NCBI GenBank assembly: GCA_022563055.1
Contig: JADFOB010000054.1
Location: forward strand, 1-7,774
DNA length: 7,774 nt
DNA from: Planctomycetota bacterium
Lineage (GTDB): Bacteria; Planctomycetota; Phycisphaerae; UBA1845
Direction: 5' to 3'
The first letter of the stretch is position 1. Every line of letters starts with the position of its first letter. A model generated the notes under the pieces. The model ran no database searches. It was not told the DNA's origin and saw nothing but the letters and a program-made list of their open reading frames with translations. The position numbers were made by a program, and so were the translations under genes. Of this stretch, positions 1 to 5,961 are shown piece by piece.

Positions 1-23
1 TTGGAGCAAAGTTTGCTGTTTTT

Positions 24-51
24 TAGCGGCCGCCACGGTGGGCGGCCGCTA
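24..51 (+). terminator. Probable Rho-independent terminator of a gene off the left edge
   Basis: A perfect 11-base-pair GC-rich stem (24-34 paired with 41-51) with a 6-base loop (35-40) is followed on the plus strand by cttttc. That is the layout of a modest intrinsic terminator reading rightward. On the minus strand the hairpin is followed by an A run, so it should not terminate leftward transcription. The T run is short, so it could instead be a structural repeat. Confidence 0.5.
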
Positions 52-119
52 CTTTTCAACGGACTGCTGAGGAGTCCTTCCATGAGCAGTTTCGGGCGGA
101 CCGTGGAGAGCTATTCGTG

Positions 120-647
120 ATGGATGTTGGAGCGAACGTCGCCGTGATCGCGCTGGTGCTGTGGTGCCTCGTCGGTGTCGCCATGACGGCCTTACGCCTT
201 CCGGGTACTTGGCTCATCATTGCCGGCGCGTTGCTCTATGGTTGGTGGGCGGACTGGGTGGGCGTCAGCACGTGGATTCTCGCGTTACTTGTTATCTCCG
301 CCATCGTTGCTGAATTCCTGGAATTGCTCGCATCGGTCTTTACGGCGCGGAAGGCGGGGGCGAGCACGCAAGCCGCCTGGGGTGGTTTTCTCGGCGCGAT
401 CCTGGGCATGTTCTTTCTCTCGTTCCTGGTTCCCGTCCCCTTTCTGGGGGCGATGGTCGGCGCGCTGGTGGGCTGCTTCGGCGGGGCGATGATCGCCGAG
501 CTGTCCGTTCGTAGGCGTGTTGGGCAGGGTACGAAAGTCGGCCTCTTCTCGGCGCTTGGCTTTGTGATCGGCATGGTGACAAAGATGGCCATCGCCATGG
601 GGATGGCCGGCGCGCTGGTCACGTCGGTGATTTGGTCTACGGACTGA
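120..647 (+). CDS. DUF456 family integral membrane protein
   Basis: A 175-residue, very hydrophobic protein of the DUF456 family (YqgC-like), whose biochemical role is unknown. It should sit in the cytoplasmic membrane. Hydrophobic segments are visible at about residues 5-25, 29-49, 51-73, 86-126 (probably two helices) and 140-172. A short charged loop lies near 76-80 (TARKAG) and another at 128-139 (LSVRRRVGQGTK). The glycine-rich helices around 88-124 (GGFLGAILG, GAMVGALVG) are typical of the family, and the length fits its usual 160 or so residues. The ATG at 120 is chosen because GGAGAG lies 9 bases upstream; a GTG at 117, immediately before and in frame, is an equal alternative. The gene stands alone on the plus strand and its stop overlaps the tail of the convergent gene by 11 bases. 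Family assignment is from recognition of the pattern. Confidence 0.8.
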   Translation: MDVGANVAVIALVLWCLVGVAMTALRLPGTWLIIAGALLYGWWADWVGVSTWILALLVISAIVAEFLELLASVFTARKAGASTQAAWGGFLGAILGMFFLSFLVPVPFLGAMVGALVGCFGGAMIAELSVRRRVGQGTKVGLFSALGFVIGMVTKMAIAMGMAGALVTSVIWSTD

Positions 648-1278
648 AGACGCCGCGGATCTTCGCCGGGCAGGGGGCTGCTCGTTTGTACTCCACCTCC
701 AACCGTTTCACCACGGTTCCACCGTCGATCTGGTAGGTCGTGGCGAGTCGCCGCTGGGCATCGAGGAATCGCTCAACGACCTTGAGCTGCGTAGTCGAGC
801 TGTCGGCGTTGGGCATCTCGGAGGAAAAGGTCATCGTTTTCGTGTCGTCATTCCATTCGCCCACGAAGATGGAGGGGCCGATCTTCGAGGCGTTGTCAAA
901 CCAGACCGCCTCGTACTTGTCTCTTGCGTCGTCAAAGCTGAGCATCCCGATGGCGCGGTAGACCGCCTTGTCCGTCGAGGTCGTATAGTTCCTTCGGATC
1001 GCGTAGCGGTCGAGCACCCAGGTGATTTCCTCCGTCCCCTTGACCGTAGCGATCACCTTTCCCTTTGTATTGAAGTGCCGCTCGGTGACATTCCACGTTG
1101 CGATGAACATCTCCAGGCGAGCGGTTTCGGCGTTGACGTAGACGAACGCGCCGTCATTGCCTTTGGGATCCTGCGTGTCCAGCGCACTGGGCTCCTGGGC
1201 TGAGGCGGTCCAGATGGTAAGCAGGCCCAGAGTCGCGGTTATCACCAGTATCGTTGAGAGGTATTTTGAGATCGTCAT
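637..1278 (-). CDS. Secreted DUF1579-like protein
   Basis: A 213-residue protein with a clear Sec-type signal peptide: a short N-region with K5, a hydrophobic core at about 7-23, and an A25-S26-A27 cleavage site just before QEP. The mature part resembles the DUF1579 family, a lipocalin-like beta-rich fold of unknown function. Visible family-like features are an early IATWNVTERHF stretch (the usual 'GTW' strand), then EITWVLDRYAIRRNY, IGMLSFDDARDKYEAVWFDN, and a late MTFSSEM strand. It is probably exported. The ATG at 1278 directly precedes the signal peptide; no Shine-Dalgarno sequence is visible. It lies 187 bases downstream of the transketolase stop on the same strand, so co-transcription is possible but unproven. 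Its stop overlaps the end of DUF456 from the other strand. The family call is moderately sure; no ligand or substrate can be inferred. Confidence 0.75.
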   Translation of the reverse strand: MTISKYLSTILVITATLGLLTIWTASAQEPSALDTQDPKGNDGAFVYVNAETARLEMFIATWNVTERHFNTKGKVIATVKGTEEITWVLDRYAIRRNYTTSTDKAVYRAIGMLSFDDARDKYEAVWFDNASKIGPSIFVGEWNDDTKTMTFSSEMPNADSSTTQLKVVERFLDAQRRLATTYQIDGGTVVKRLEVEYKRAAPCPAKIRGVFSP

Positions 1279-1465
1279 GGCGTGCCGTCAGACCAAAAAA
1301 AGGCCGAGGCAGGTGGCACAAAGGAGGTAGGCGCTCCGGAAAACCGGATCAAAGTCGCTCTTGGCGAATGTCCTGACGCCCCGGGCCGATCACCTCATAC
1401 CCGGTTCTTGGACCCGTGCTCGCCTGCTCGGCAAGTTCGACCATACCAGAGGGCGGCGAGGGTGT
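1279..1465. other. Gap between transketolase and the DUF1579-like gene
   Basis: This 187-base gap holds no convincing gene. A small hairpin (1335-1339 paired with 1344-1348, loop AAAA) is the only obvious structure. A good ribosome-binding sequence, AAGGAGGT, occurs on the plus strand at 1321-1328 but no start codon follows at a usable distance. I see no strong promoter for the downstream minus-strand gene. Confidence 0.5.
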
Positions 1466-3406
1466 CTACCCACTCTTCGCCAGCGTCGTCGCCCGCTCGA
1501 CGATCTGCTCTTTACCGACGCCCACGTAGGTGAAAACCTCCTCGGGCGTTTTGGCGGATTTGGGAACGCGCCGGACGGTCATTCCGACCACGCGGACCTC
1601 GCCGGTTTGGGCAGCCGCCTCAGCCAGCTCGGCGTGCAGCCCGCCGATGTAGTTGTCCTCGACCGTGAGAATCGCCCCGCCGGCGCTTCTCGCCGCTGAC
1701 AAGATCGGGGTGGGATCAAGTGGAAACGTGTACGCATCAAAGACACTGCAATGCACGCCCTGATTGGCCAGTTCGTCCGCTGCCGCAAGAGCGGTGTGGA
1801 GCATGTAGCCACAGCTCACGACGGTCAGGTGGTCGCCGCTTCGAAGTTGCTTGCAACCGCGAAGCTCGAACCGCTCGTCAAGGGGATACAGAAACGGTGC
1901 GTTGGGACGATGCGTCCGCATGTAACACAAACCCTGGACGTTAGCCATTAGCTCGACGCATCGGTAGGCACAGACTCCGTCGGCCGGTTGGAAGACGTGG
2001 CACATCGGCGCGGCGCCCACGTCGGTCCTGGTCATGCTTCGAAAGTAGGCAACGTCGGCAATCGCCATTTGGGAGGGTCCGTCGGCTCCCAGGGACACCC
2101 CTGCGTGCGAACCGACGATCTTCACGTTCGCCCGCGAAATGGCTGCCATGTCGATCTGATCCACCGCACGCGCCACGAACTTGGCGAAGGTACTGGCGAA
2201 CGGGATTTTCCCGGCTGCCGACAGACCGGCGGCCACGCTGATCATGTTCTGCTCGGCGATCTTGCACTCGATGAATCGAGCGGCGTGCTTCTTGGCGAAA
2301 CCGTTCGAGAAGGTCGAGTTGCTCACGTCGGCGTCGAGGGCAACGACCCGCTCACTGGAATCTCCCAGCGCCGTCAGCGCAACGCCATAGCCCGCGCGGG
2401 TGGCGAGCTGCCGCTTTTGGACCACATCGCCCATCCCGGCACGCTCGAGCGCCTCGGCGAACGGCGGCAGTGTGATTTCCGCGCTCGCCTTTTGGACGTG
2501 TGAAGCCGCAGGCGCGGCCGGTCGAAAAACGCCGTTGGACGACGCGCCGAGGCGTTCGCCCGTCGCATCCAGCTCCGAGCATGCCTTGTCGACATCCGAC
2601 GTCGGGATCGGCTTTCCGTGGAAGTTCTTGCCGAGCATCATCTCGACGCCCCACCCCTTGACCGTACGTGCGACGATCGCAAGCGGCTTACCCTCGCCCG
2701 TGAAGCGATCCAGGGCGGAGGCAATCTCCGCAGGTTCGTGGCCGTCGACCTGAACAACCGCCCATCCAAACGCCGCCGCCTTGTTGGCGATGGCGTCAGC
2801 CGACTGTTGCGGCGAGACACAAGCCGCCTGACCGTGGCCATTACAACTGAAGATGGCGCAGACGTTGGCGAGCTCATGGTCGACGATGAAGTCCATCGCC
2901 TCCCAGACCTGTCCCTCCCGCGACTCTCCGTCCCCGACGATCACGAAAATACGTTTGTCGATGCCGTCGAGTCGAGCCCCAAGCGCCAGGCCGGCTGCCA
3001 CGGAGAGCCCTTGTCCCAGCGAGCCCGTGGCGGCATCAAAGAAGGGAAACCCCTCGGCTGGATTCGGGTGGCCGTCCAGCACGCTCGAAAGCTCACGGAG
3101 CGTCGAGAGTTGGTCGAGCGACAATTTCCCCGCACTGGATCGGCTGGTGCCCACGGTGCCGGCGAGGTCGGCGTAGGCTGCATAGACGATGGGAACCGCA
3201 TGCCCGATGGAAAGAACGAGGCGGTCGTTGCTCGGATTCCACGGATCGCCCAGGTCGTAGCGCATCCGTTTGTACATCAGTTCGACAATCAGGTGCGCAA
3301 GCGCCAGTGCGCTGGACGGATGCCCCGACCCAGCCGCACTGGTCATGCGGATCACGTGTTTGCCCAGCTCGATCGCCTTGGCGTGCGTGGTACTTGTTGC
3401 GGACAA
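1466..3406 (-). CDS. tkt: Transketolase (vertebrate-type, full length)
   Basis: Thiamine-diphosphate enzyme that moves two-carbon ketol units between sugar phosphates in the pentose phosphate pathway; cytoplasmic. With the TTG start at 3406 it has 646 residues. The pyrophosphate-binding domain shows SGHP at about 27-30, DGHP near 111, GDGESREG at 158-165 and the metal-site Asn of SCNGHGQ at 189, then FHGKP near 262-266. The pyrimidine-binding domain carries ECKIAEQNM with the catalytic Glu at about 385, followed by GADGPSQMA at about 440. The C-terminal domain has VEDNYIGG near 582 and RRVPKSAK near 612. These motifs match the animal-type transketolase form more closely than the E. coli TktA form. 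The SIGHA motif replaces the usual SKGHA. The start is set by GGGAGG at 3412-3417, 5 bases before the TTG; a TTG at 3439 lacks such a site. It could also be annotated as two transketolase subunits fused, but it reads as one uninterrupted protein. Confidence 0.95.
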   Translation of the reverse strand: MSATSTTHAKAIELGKHVIRMTSAAGSGHPSSALALAHLIVELMYKRMRYDLGDPWNPSNDRLVLSIGHAVPIVYAAYADLAGTVGTSRSSAGKLSLDQLSTLRELSSVLDGHPNPAEGFPFFDAATGSLGQGLSVAAGLALGARLDGIDKRIFVIVGDGESREGQVWEAMDFIVDHELANVCAIFSCNGHGQAACVSPQQSADAIANKAAAFGWAVVQVDGHEPAEIASALDRFTGEGKPLAIVARTVKGWGVEMMLGKNFHGKPIPTSDVDKACSELDATGERLGASSNGVFRPAAPAASHVQKASAEITLPPFAEALERAGMGDVVQKRQLATRAGYGVALTALGDSSERVVALDADVSNSTFSNGFAKKHAARFIECKIAEQNMISVAAGLSAAGKIPFASTFAKFVARAVDQIDMAAISRANVKIVGSHAGVSLGADGPSQMAIADVAYFRSMTRTDVGAAPMCHVFQPADGVCAYRCVELMANVQGLCYMRTHRPNAPFLYPLDERFELRGCKQLRSGDHLTVVSCGYMLHTALAAADELANQGVHCSVFDAYTFPLDPTPILSAARSAGGAILTVEDNYIGGLHAELAEAAAQTGEVRVVGMTVRRVPKSAKTPEEVFTYVGVGKEQIVERATTLAKSG

Positions 3407-3411
3407 AGGTT

Positions 3412-3417
3412 CCTCCC
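3412..3417 (-). promoter_or_regulatory. Ribosome binding site that fixes the transketolase start
   Basis: Minus-strand GGGAGG ends 5 bases before the TTG at 3406. It is the best Shine-Dalgarno match near this gene. It lies inside the longer open frame that begins at 3439 and argues against that longer start. Confidence 0.7.
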
Positions 3418-3556
3418 AACTATTGGACGCTCGAATCAACGGAATCCGCGCCGTCGTCGATGCGCCTGGAGCCTATCGCGGGCTTCTCGTGCGATCAAGC
3501 GTCGCAAACGAAAACAGAAAACGCAGGTGTGGCCATCATCGGGGGCGCCGACGCTG

Positions 3557-3584
3557 ATAGCTGACGGCTCATAGCTGACAGCTT
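3557..3584. repeat. 14-base tandem repeat, two units
   Basis: Two adjacent units, atagctgacggctc and atagctgacagctt, differ at two positions. They sit in the 179-base gap between nth and transketolase, ending two bases before the nth stop codon. Similar words (gctgatagc, ctgacggc) occur on the minus strand at 5182-5205, suggesting a short low-complexity repeat type used more than once in this genome. Confidence 0.6.
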
Positions 3585-3585
3585 C

Positions 3586-4272
3586 TTAGTCAAACGTTCC
3601 GGCGGACGGGCAATACCTGGCGAGGCTGCACTTGTCGCATTCGGGTTTTCGGGCCGGGCAGACACGCCGACCGTGGAAGATTAGCGCATGCCCGAGGTAC
3701 GTCCAGTCGCTTCTTGGAATGATCTCGATCAGGTCACGTTCAATCTTGACGGCGTCCTTGGCGTTCCTGCTGGTCCAGGTCAGTGCGAGGCGCGTGGCGA
3801 GCCGCCCGACATGGGTGTCGACCACGACGCCCTCGTTCTTGCCGAACCAACTGCCGAGCACGACGTTGGCTGTCTTCCGCGCCACGCCGGGGAGTGTCAC
3901 GAGTTCATCCAGGCTATCCGGAACGCAGCCGTCGAAGTCGTCCATGAGCTTTTGGCACGATCCCTGAATGCTCTTGGTTTTCTGGCGAAAGAAGCCCGTG
4001 GCATGAATAATTTTCTCGATCTTCGCAGGCGGTGCCCCCGCGATCGCTTTGGCATCGGGATACTGTTTGAACAGAATCGGCGTGACCTTGTTGACGGCTT
4101 CGTCGGTGCATTGGGCGGAGAGGATCGTCGCCACGAGCAACTCGAGTGGATTGTCATGGTGCAGCGCGCAGTCGGCGTCCGAGTAGAGCTTTCGTAAGGC
4201 GCGCAGAATCGCCCGCGCGCGCTTCTTCTTGGCTTCAAGCGTCTCGCCGGTCGTAAGGTCTTTAGTTCTCAT
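3586..4272 (-). CDS. nth: Endonuclease III (DNA glycosylase/AP lyase)
   Basis: Removes oxidised pyrimidines from DNA and nicks the resulting abasic site in base-excision repair. The 228-residue protein is slightly longer than E. coli Nth (211) because of a basic N-terminal extension of about 20 residues. Numbering from the GTG at 4275, the helix-hairpin-helix motif LPGVARKTANVVL (128-140) holds the catalytic Lys134, and VVDTHVGRL holds the catalytic Asp153. The C-terminal 4Fe-4S loop is intact as C206-x6-C213-x2-C216-x5-C222. ILSAQCTDEAVN near 51-62 is also typical. The start is ambiguous: ATG at 4272 or the adjacent GTG at 4275, with GGAG 12 or 9 bases upstream respectively; I prefer ATG on codon preference only. 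Neighbours are separated by repeat-bearing gaps of 167 and 179 bases, so it may be transcribed on its own. Confidence 0.96.
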   Translation of the reverse strand: MRTKDLTTGETLEAKKKRARAILRALRKLYSDADCALHHDNPLELLVATILSAQCTDEAVNKVTPILFKQYPDAKAIAGAPPAKIEKIIHATGFFRQKTKSIQGSCQKLMDDFDGCVPDSLDELVTLPGVARKTANVVLGSWFGKNEGVVVDTHVGRLATRLALTWTSRNAKDAVKIERDLIEIIPRSDWTYLGHALIFHGRRVCPARKPECDKCSLARYCPSAGTFD

Positions 4273-4313
4273 CACGTCCCAGTGCTCCGTCAGTCCTCAT
4301 CTGGTAGGTTCGT

Positions 4314-4393
4314 GTGCCACTGCTCTTGAGCAGTGATCTCTCCGGTTCGAGACCGGGTCGCCTGAGTCTCGCACTGCTCAAGAGCAGTGGCAC
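4314..4393. repeat. Nested palindromic repeat with perfect 22-base arms
   Basis: The arms 4314-4335 and 4372-4393 are perfect reverse complements and enclose a 36-base centre. Each arm is itself nearly palindromic (CACTGCTC-tt-GAGCAGTG and CACTGCTC-aa-GAGCAGTG), so the element can fold as one long hairpin or as two small ones plus a central stem. The centre includes a ccgg-ttcgaga-ccgg hairpin that looks like a tRNA T-arm. The element fills about half of the gap between moaD-moaE and nth. No T run follows on either strand, so a simple intrinsic terminator is unlikely. It is probably a dispersed palindromic element; its copy number cannot be seen here. Confidence 0.85.
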
Positions 4394-4439
4394 CCATCAC
4401 AATCTCCACGCCAACCGTCGAATCGCCGTTGACATAGCA

Positions 4440-5120
4440 CTATGGCTCGACCCAATGTGCGGAACCGTCCGCAAAGACGTCCTTCTTCCAAATCGGAACG
4501 TCTCGCTTCAGCGTGTCGATGAGCCAGCGGCAGGCTTCGAAGGCTTGGACCCGGTGGGCGGTGGCTACGGCAATCGCGACCGAAACCTCACCCGGCCCAA
4601 CGGATCCAAGCCGATGGACGATCGCAATCCGCCCGACGGACCAACGGGTTTGCGCCTCCCGCGCGAGGCGATCGAGCTGGCGCCGCGCCATTGCGCCGTA
4701 GGCTTCGTAGTCCAAACACTTCAGTACGCCATGCCCCTCGTCCGCTTGTTGCCGTGTGGTGCCTTCAAACGTCACGATGGCACCCAGCGCCGCATCACCC
4801 GACACAAACGCCCGCACGCGATCAAGTTCGATGGGTTCGTCCACAAGATCAACGTACAGCCAGTCGTCCTCTTCCCCGCCGGACACGGGCGGGATCAGCG
4901 CCACCTCATCGCCGGCAGCGAGGACGTGATCGTCGCTGGTGAACGTCTCATTGACGGCGAATCGAATCGTGGGCATCGCACCGGCAAGACCGGGGTACTC
5001 GGCGACCAGCACGCCGCGCAGGTCTGCCACCGTGCTCCCCAAAGGCAGCTCGATCGCAGCGGCATCCGTACCGGCGAAGTCCCTGGCCGGCCCGAGAAAC
5101 ATCACATTGATGGTTAGCAC
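4440..5120 (-). CDS. moaD-moaE: Molybdopterin synthase, MoaD-MoaE fusion
   Basis: Both subunits of molybdopterin synthase in one 226-residue chain. The enzyme inserts two sulfurs into cyclic pyranopterin monophosphate to make molybdopterin. Residues 1-82 are a MoaD ubiquitin-like domain ending in ALIPPVSGG, the tail that is normally thiocarboxylated at its last glycine (Gly82). Residues 88-226 are MoaE: GAIVTFEGTTR (113-123), LDYEAY (136-141), TAHR (187-190), and DTLKRDVPIWKK (202-213), in which K205 and K212 align with E. coli MoaE active-site lysines 119 and 126. The start is the GTG at 5120, because MoaD homology begins there (LTINVMFLG). The frame stays open upstream to 5258 but only through the dispersed repeat. 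No strong ribosome-binding site is seen. No other molybdenum-cofactor gene is in view. Fused forms such as mycobacterial MoaX are known; whether this one is cleaved is not visible from sequence. Confidence 0.92.
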   Translation of the reverse strand: MLTINVMFLGPARDFAGTDAAAIELPLGSTVADLRGVLVAEYPGLAGAMPTIRFAVNETFTSDDHVLAAGDEVALIPPVSGGEEDDWLYVDLVDEPIELDRVRAFVSGDAALGAIVTFEGTTRQQADEGHGVLKCLDYEAYGAMARRQLDRLAREAQTRWSVGRIAIVHRLGSVGPGEVSVAIAVATAHRVQAFEACRWLIDTLKRDVPIWKKDVFADGSAHWVEP

Positions 5121-5181
5121 GTTTCGTCGTCTCGCTCTGAAAAACCGACCGGGGCTTAGGAACTCATTCGAGAAGTCTAGG

Positions 5182-5205
5182 GCCGTCAGTCTTCGGCTAT
5201 CAGCC
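5182..5205. repeat. Short repeat-like word related to the 3557-3584 tandem
   Basis: Read on the minus strand this stretch contains gctgatagcc and ctgacggc, words shared with the tandem repeat between nth and transketolase. It lies just upstream of moaD-moaE. The similarity is short and may be chance. Confidence 0.3.
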
Positions 5206-5250
5206 CCAGCTTCCGGTGCTCCGCCCACTCTGATTTGATGGGGTGCCCCG

Positions 5251-5312
5251 TGTAGCACAGCGGCCCTCCGCTGTGTCCGGGCAACCCCCAGCCGAGGGCG
5301 GCTGGGCTACAA
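5251..5312 (+). repeat. Dispersed double-hairpin repeat, copy A
   Basis: Two perfect 8-base-pair hairpins with 4-base loops stand side by side: 5256-5275 (CACAGCGG, loop ccct, CCGCTGTG) and 5287-5306 (CCCAGCCG, loop aggg, CGGCTGGG), with 11 bases between them. The unit is about 90 percent identical to the inverted copy at 7274-7336. In one frame both copies would read QRPSAVS, which produces spurious open frames. It lies in the 232-base gap between the methyltransferase and moaD-moaE. Confidence 0.85.
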
Positions 5313-5337
5313 ATACAAAGGCGGCTGGGCCACAAAT
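5297..5337 (+). repeat. 18-base direct repeat at the edge of copy A
   Basis: The right half of the second hairpin and its flank (5297-5314, ggcggctgggctacaaat) is repeated at 5320-5337 with one change (t to c), a period of 23 bases. This looks like a partial tandem duplication of the repeat end. Confidence 0.7.
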
Positions 5338-5352
5338 TATTCAGCCAACTCG

Positions 5353-5946
5353 CTACAGGCCGAAGACGCCGCGTGACCGCTTGCTCGAAGTCCACTTGAC
5401 CGACAGTTCCATCCCATTGCCGATGGGGACATGGGTGCTGAAGAAGTCGCTGCGACCTCGAAGCCAGCTTACGACCTCGGCGAGCTGGTCCGGGTGGCTG
5501 GTCGTGTTATCCGTCAGGACGATCGCCCGGTCGCTGAGCTTGTCCGTCAACAGCTCGAGGTAGCGCCGGCAGTTTTCCTTGTCGGCGTCATTGAGAACGA
5601 AATCGACGGGGCCATCCAACGTCGCCAGTGCATCCACGGCGGATTCCTGCACACACTCGACATGTTCAGCCAGTCCCGCCGTCTCGAAGTAGGATCGGGC
5701 GACTTGCAGCTTCCTGGCGTCATGGTCGATCGTGATCAGCTTGCCGCCGTTTTCAACCAGCGCCGAAGCCATCCACAACCCGCTGTATCCATAGCTCGTT
5801 CCGATCTCGACGGCGCGCTTGGCGCCCGTGGCAAGAATGAGCGCTCGAGCGAACTGGGCCGCTTCGCGCGGCAAGGCCAGGGCGTCGTCCACGGTCGCTA
5901 TGAAACGCTCCAGCTTGGCAATCGTCTTTTCGACGAGGTCCGTCAT
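5353..5946 (-). CDS. Class I SAM-dependent O-methyltransferase (family 3)
   Basis: A 197-residue enzyme of the caffeoyl-CoA/catechol O-methyltransferase-like family, which uses S-adenosylmethionine to methylate a hydroxyl, usually of a catechol-type substrate, in a metal-dependent way. The substrate here is unknown. Motif I, VEIGTSYGYSGLWMA, at about 46-60 binds the cofactor; LITIDHD follows near 70-76; DFVLNDADKENC near 115-126 and LTDN near 143-146 carry the acidic residues expected at the metal site; the C-terminal GMELSVKW corresponds to the family's last strand. The length is slightly shorter than the usual 210-220 residues. The ATG at 5946 has GGAGG at 5952-5956, 5 bases upstream. It starts 15 bases after the mrp stop, so the two are very probably one operon. 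Its 3' end is followed by dispersed repeat copy A. It does not resemble a protein-L-isoaspartate or rRNA methyltransferase. Confidence 0.88.
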   Translation of the reverse strand: MTDLVEKTIAKLERFIATVDDALALPREAAQFARALILATGAKRAVEIGTSYGYSGLWMASALVENGGKLITIDHDARKLQVARSYFETAGLAEHVECVQESAVDALATLDGPVDFVLNDADKENCRRYLELLTDKLSDRAIVLTDNTTSHPDQLAEVVSWLRGRSDFFSTHVPIGNGMELSVKWTSSKRSRGVFGL

Positions 5947-5951
5947 CGCTT

Positions 5952-5956
5952 CCTCC
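5952..5956 (-). promoter_or_regulatory. Ribosome binding site of the O-methyltransferase
   Basis: Minus-strand GGAGG lies in the 15-base gap after the mrp stop and 5 bases before the ATG at 5946. It supports both the start choice and independent ribosome loading within a shared transcript. Confidence 0.7.
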
Positions 5957-5961
5957 GTCCA

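Noticed and set aside
61..77. Small hairpin GGACT/AGTCC in the leader of DUF456
   Set aside because: A 5-bp stem with a 7-base loop is too weak to call a riboswitch or attenuator.
1321..1328. Strong plus-strand ribosome-binding sequence AAGGAGGT
   Set aside because: No start codon lies at a usable distance downstream, so it is probably chance.
2618..3574. Long plus-strand open frame of 318 codons
   Set aside because: It is antisense to transketolase, resembles no protein family and reflects high GC at third codon positions.
4300..4400. tRNA gene suggested by a TTCGAGA loop and a GC-rich stem
   Set aside because: The stem-loop that would be the anticodon arm has a 6-base loop at best and is part of the 22-base palindrome. 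No acceptor stem or D-arm pairs correctly.
4314..5117. Plus-strand open frame of 267 codons opposite moaD-moaE
   Set aside because: It begins inside the palindromic repeat and is otherwise the shadow of the molybdopterin synthase.
5121..5258. N-terminal extension of moaD-moaE by 46 residues to an upstream ATG
   Set aside because: The extra residues are not MoaD-like and the upstream ATG lies inside dispersed repeat copy A; MoaD homology begins at the GTG at 5120.
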